In this document: positions 60,834 through 64,000 of the stretch, one piece after another
Layout of the letters: each line of letters opens with the position of its first letter
How positions within the stretch are numbered: the stretch's first letter is position 1
Source of the DNA: Hymenobacter sp. UV11
GTDB lineage: Bacteria > Bacteroidota > Bacteroidia > Cytophagales > Hymenobacteraceae
NCBI RefSeq assembly: GCF_004684095.1
Contig: NZ_SRII01000010.1
Location: 182,449-246,448, forward strand
Direction: 5' to 3'
DNA: 64,000 bases
Notes under the pieces: generated by a model
Database searches by the model: none
What the model was told of the DNA's origin: nothing
Seen by the model: only the letters and a program-made list of their open reading frames with translations
Position numbers and translations under genes: made by a program

Positions 60834-63647
60834 ATGAAATTACTCTATTCGCTGTTGTGGTTAAGCTTATGGCTAGGGGTGGTGCCGGCGCTTGCTACCC
60901 CCCCCACCATACCGGGCCGGTTGGTACTCAAGCTACGGGCCGGGGCGGGCGCGCCGGCGGCCGAGCTGCCCGCCCTGCAAACCGCGCTGAAGGCACTGCA
61001 CGCAACGAGCCTGGCGCAGAAGTTTCCTGCTAGCCAAGCACCTGATGGTGAGCGCGAGGGCAGCGTAGACCTGCGGCGGGTATTTGAGCTGCACGTGCCC
61101 GCTGGCCTGTCGCTGGCTAAGGCCCGGACGGTGCTGCTGGCCACGGGCGTAGTAGAGTATGTGGAGCCGCTATACATCCGCGAGCCGCTGTACCTGCCCA
61201 ATGACCCGTTTGCCGATTCGACGGGCAATAGCCAGTACGGCCTGCGCCTGACCCACGCCTACCGCGCCTGGGACTTTACGAAGGGCGATACGAGCGTAGT
61301 AATTGGCATTACGGACACCGGCATGCGCTATATGCACGAGGAGCTTCGCCACCAGCTCAAGTATAATTACGCCGACCCCATCAACGGGGTAGATGACGAC
61401 GGCGATGGCTACATCGACAACTTCCACGGCTGGGACCTTTCCAATAATAACAACGACCCGCTCTACAACGACCTGGCTACCCACGGCACGGCCGTAGCAA
61501 GCATTGCCGCCGGGCAGGCCGACAATGGCGTTGGCCTGGCGGGGGTAGCGATGAAGTGTAAATTCCTGCCCTTGCAGGTGTTTCCGGGTACTACTACCGG
61601 CGCTTTTGCGGGCTACGAGGCCATTGTGTACGCCGCCGACCACGGCTGCAAGGTTATCAATATGTCGTGGGGCGGGGCCGGAGGCTATTCGCGCTTCGAG
61701 CAGGATGTGTGCACCTACGCGGCCGTGAACCGCGACGCGGTGCTGGTGGCAGCTGCCGGCAACACGCCGGCTGATTTGCTGTTCTACCCCGCTTCGTACG
61801 ACCACGTGTTGTCGGTGGCGGCTACTGACGAGAACGACGCCAAAGCCGACTTTTCGACTTATAGCCACCGCATCGACCTAGCCGCGCCGGGTGTGCGGAT
61901 TACCGTGGCCGGTGGCTCGAACGTGAACGGAGGAGGGGGTAAGGTCGATGCCGACTATGCGCGCGGTGGGGGTACGTCGTTCGCCTCGCCGCTGGTGGCG
62001 GGCGCTGCGGCGCTGGTGCGGGCCCGGTTTCCGCAGCTCAACGCCGAGCAGGTGCAGGCCCAATTGCGTCAAAGCGCCGATACCAGCCTGTATGATGTGC
62101 AGACTAATAGTAACTACCGCGGCTACCTGGGCACGGGCCGCCTCAACATCGCGCGGGCCGTGGCTGCCCTGGCCCAGCGCGAGGTGCGCATCGTGAGCAA
62201 TACGCTGGCCCCGGCGCAGGCCGGCTACCTGCCCGGCGATACGGCGCGGCTGGCCATCACGGTGCGCAACCTGCTGCTGCCGGTAACTAGCGTCACGGTC
62301 ACGCTCACCTCGCTCTCGCCCTACCTCACGGTGCGGCAGGGCAGCTTTGTGGTGGGCAGCCTGGCTACGCTGGCGCAGGCTACCAATAGCCCTACCCCCT
62401 TCCGCCTGGCCGTAGTGGCTACGGGCATCCCGCTTAATACAAAGGCTACGCTGCTCTACCGCATCACGGCGGCCAATGGCTTCCACTCAGACCAGTACCT
62501 GAACCTGCTGCTTAACCCCGACTACGTGCAGCTCGATGCCGGCGACCTTAGCCTGAGCCTCACCAGCCAGGGCACCATCGGCTACGACGACGTGACGGGC
62601 GCTGTGGGCCAGGGTGTGAGCTACCGCAACAGCACGCCGCTGCTGAGCGAAGGTGGCCTGCTGCTGGCTACCTCGCCCACCCGCGTTTCCGACCGCCTGC
62701 GCAGCAGCAGTGGGGCCAACCGGCAGTCGTTTTTCGTGCTGACGCAAACGCAGCGCCAGGTGCCCGGTCCCCGCGCCGACCAGGAGGCCAGCGGCATGTT
62801 TCGCGACTCGCTGCCCGATTCGCAGCGGCCACGCTCGGTGGGCGTGCGCGTGCGCCAGCACGGCCAAAGCTGGGCCGCCCCCGCCGCCCGCCGCAACGTT
62901 ATCCTGCTCGACTATACGCTGCGCAACCTCACCGCCGATACCCTCAAGCCGCTGTACGCCGGTCTGTTTGCCGATTGGGACCTGCCCGGCGAGACGGCCC
63001 GCAACGTGGCCCGCTGGGACTCCACCAACCGCGTAGGCTACTGCTACGACCCCCTCAACCCCGCCGTGTACGCGGGCGTGCAAGTGCTGGGCGCCCGCCC
63101 GGCCGGGGTGTACTCCATCAACAATGCGGCCCCCGCCGGCACGCCCATCTATTTTGGCGATGGCTTTAGCCCCGCCGAGAAATACCTGGCCCTGAGCGGT
63201 GGCTTCAACCGGGCGCACCGCGAAGTGGGCACGGCCACGGCGGCTAGCGATGTGTCGCAGGTGGTGAGCACGCTGGTACCGCGCTTGGCCCCTGGCGACT
63301 CTACTACGGTCGTATTTGCCATCCTGGCTGCGCCCACCCTGGTCGAGCTGCAAGCCGCCGCCCAGGCCGCCGCCGCTACTTACCAGCAGCAGGTGCTGGC
63401 CGCGGCTCAGCCGCTCGCGCCGGAGTTCTATCCCAACCCCGCGCAGAGCCAGCTGCAGGTGCGCTTGCCTACCAGCCTCGGCCCCGCCACCGTGCAGGTA
63501 TTTGATACCCAGGGCCGGCTGGCCGCGCAGGCCGCCCTACCTCCCGGCGGTGGGCCCGTAGCGCTGGCTACCCTAGCCCCCGGCCTGTACGTGGTGCGGG
63601 TGCTGGCCGCCACCGGCCGCTGGACGCAGCGCATCAGCCACGAGTAG
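60834..63647 (+). CDS. Subtilisin-like S8 serine protease with T9SS sorting domain
   Basis: 937 residues. Signal peptide MKLLYSLLWLSLWLGVVPAL, a propeptide (about 22-135), and an S8 domain with catalytic Asp161 (GITDTGMRY), His217 (THGTAVASIAAG) and Ser382 (GGGTSFASPLVAG); the calcium-type DDDGDGYIDNFHG loop is near 187. After it come beta domains (about 450-850) of unknown role and a C-terminal T9SS type A sorting domain (FYPNPAQSQLQVRLPTSLGP, LAPGLYVVRVL). It is secreted to the cell surface or medium. The TAG stop opens the hairpin at 63644. Confidence 0.93.
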   Translation: MKLLYSLLWLSLWLGVVPALATPPTIPGRLVLKLRAGAGAPAAELPALQTALKALHATSLAQKFPASQAPDGEREGSVDLRRVFELHVPAGLSLAKARTVLLATGVVEYVEPLYIREPLYLPNDPFADSTGNSQYGLRLTHAYRAWDFTKGDTSVVIGITDTGMRYMHEELRHQLKYNYADPINGVDDDGDGYIDNFHGWDLSNNNNDPLYNDLATHGTAVASIAAGQADNGVGLAGVAMKCKFLPLQVFPGTTTGAFAGYEAIVYAADHGCKVINMSWGGAGGYSRFEQDVCTYAAVNRDAVLVAAAGNTPADLLFYPASYDHVLSVAATDENDAKADFSTYSHRIDLAAPGVRITVAGGSNVNGGGGKVDADYARGGGTSFASPLVAGAAALVRARFPQLNAEQVQAQLRQSADTSLYDVQTNSNYRGYLGTGRLNIARAVAALAQREVRIVSNTLAPAQAGYLPGDTARLAITVRNLLLPVTSVTVTLTSLSPYLTVRQGSFVVGSLATLAQATNSPTPFRLAVVATGIPLNTKATLLYRITAANGFHSDQYLNLLLNPDYVQLDAGDLSLSLTSQGTIGYDDVTGAVGQGVSYRNSTPLLSEGGLLLATSPTRVSDRLRSSSGANRQSFFVLTQTQRQVPGPRADQEASGMFRDSLPDSQRPRSVGVRVRQHGQSWAAPAARRNVILLDYTLRNLTADTLKPLYAGLFADWDLPGETARNVARWDSTNRVGYCYDPLNPAVYAGVQVLGARPAGVYSINNAAPAGTPIYFGDGFSPAEKYLALSGGFNRAHREVGTATAASDVSQVVSTLVPRLAPGDSTTVVFAILAAPTLVELQAAAQAAAATYQQQVLAAAQPLAPEFYPNPAQSQLQVRLPTSLGPATVQVFDTQGRLAAQAALPPGGGPVALATLAPGLYVVRVLAATGRWTQRISHE

Positions 63648-63752
63648 CGCGAAGTTTCCACTTCGTGCGCGAGCAGAGCGAGCATCTTTGTTCATGCCGT
63701 GTGGCCCCGCCTGCTCGCTTTGCTCGCGCACGAAATGGAAGCTTCGCGCTAC
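63644..63752. repeat. TAGCGCGA-family hairpin at the protease stop codon
   Basis: GTAGCGCGAAGTTTCCACTT opens the left arm and the right arm closes with AGCTTCGCGCTAC at 63752, about 41 bp per arm with few mismatches. The TAG at 63645-63647 is the protease stop. Its outer bases match the element at 54701. Confidence 0.85.
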
Positions 63753-63773
63753 TTCTTGCGTAAAATGAGGACA

Positions 63774-63803
63774 AAAAAAGGACCGACGCAAGTCGGTCCT
63801 TTT
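63774..63803 (+). terminator. Intrinsic terminator
   Basis: AAAAAAA then GGACCGAC, loop GCAA, GTCGGTCC then TTTT. Placed between the protease and the IS element; bidirectional design shields the IS from read-through. Confidence 0.8.
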
Positions 63804-63807
63804 GTAG

Positions 63808-64000
63808 TCAGGGCAAAAGCACCAAAAGGTAAGTTAGCGACCTTTGGGGATGGAAGAAGAAGTAGCGGATTTCTTTTGGCAGGTAACGGACTATCGGGTG
63901 GAGGGGCGCTGTCTACACGAGCTAAGCGATATTATTTGGCTGGTGCTGTGCGGCTTACTGGCTGATTGCGAAGATTTTGAGCAGATTTATGATTACGCCT
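63808..64000 (+). mobile_element. ISAs1-family insertion sequence, left part only
   Basis: The element is cut by the window edge. The left end is probably at CAGGGCAAAAGCACCAAAAG (about 63810), which is the kind of terminal sequence ISAs1 members carry, with the transposase starting 20 nt later. No right end or target duplication can be seen. Confidence 0.6.
63850..64000 (+). CDS. ISAs1-family transposase, N-terminal fragment (cut by window)
   Basis: The first 50 residues are visible: MEEEVADFFWQVTDYRVEGR then CLHELSDIIWLVLCGLLADC and EDFEQIYDYA. This is the DDE_Tnp_1-associated N-terminal domain (pattern: D-x-R-V-x-x-R, H-x-L-x-D-I). The catalytic DDE part lies beyond the window. The open frame continues to the last base. 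Confidence 0.82.
   Translation, partial: MEEEVADFFWQVTDYRVEGRCLHELSDIIWLVLCGLLADCEDFEQIYDYA

Noticed and set aside
2340..63760. Dispersed inverted repeats considered as CRISPR
   Set aside because: They are single hairpins with unequal loops, far apart and without regular spacers or cas genes.

Overview
The window looks like chromosomal DNA of a GC-rich Bacteroidota bacterium, most likely Hymenobacter or a close relative. The evidence is a SusC/SusD pair, two further TonB-dependent receptors, secreted enzymes ending in T9SS-type sorting domains, LytS/LytTR signalling, TAnnTTTG promoter boxes, and a very frequent CTACCCC/GGGGTAG motif. Genes are short operons on both strands. I found no tRNA, rRNA, CRISPR array or prophage. 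The left edge cuts a secreted peptidase and the right edge cuts an ISAs1-type transposase.

Layout. 1-12 kb: CocE-type hydrolase, YghZ-type aldo/keto reductase, AsmA-like protein, LacI and LysR regulators, and a DUF294 protein with an exonuclease. 11-17.5 kb: a phosphopantetheinyl transferase, a disordered protein and a 1503-residue Pls/PosA-type peptide synthetase with three transmembrane left-handed beta-helix modules. 18-24.5 kb: a compact polysaccharide utilization locus (SusC, SusD, PKD lipoprotein, GH16), probably for a laminarin-like beta-glucan, with a LacI-type operator in its promoter. 25-30 kb: a 7TM-DISM receptor fused to an IS1595-type zinc ribbon, divergent from a LytS/LytTR pair, followed by two LTxxQ proteins. 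30-36 kb: sugar enzymes (SDR, GH63-like glucosidase, cyclase-family hydrolase, gluconokinase). 36-45 kb: unknown envelope proteins and two TonB-dependent receptors. 45-53 kb: a PaoABC-like molybdenum hydroxylase with XdhC and an AraC regulator. 53-58 kb: a SAM-I riboswitch with terminator ahead of homoserine dehydrogenase, a PL1-type pectate lyase and a Gfo/Idh/MocA oxidoreductase. 58-64 kb: acetyltransferase, disordered proteins, an AT-richer membrane protein, a T9SS subtilase and the IS edge.

Beyond the genes there is a dense set of intergenic inverted repeats in several families. They sit at 8 of 11 convergent gene junctions, and in some cases the repeat end supplies the stop codon of the adjoining gene. 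Several genes have a -7 box only 3-5 nt before the start codon, which suggests leaderless transcripts. The strongest candidates for new biology are the 7TM-DISM/zinc-ribbon fusion, the stop-codon-carrying hairpins and the CTACCCC motif. All functions are read from sequence alone; no search was run.
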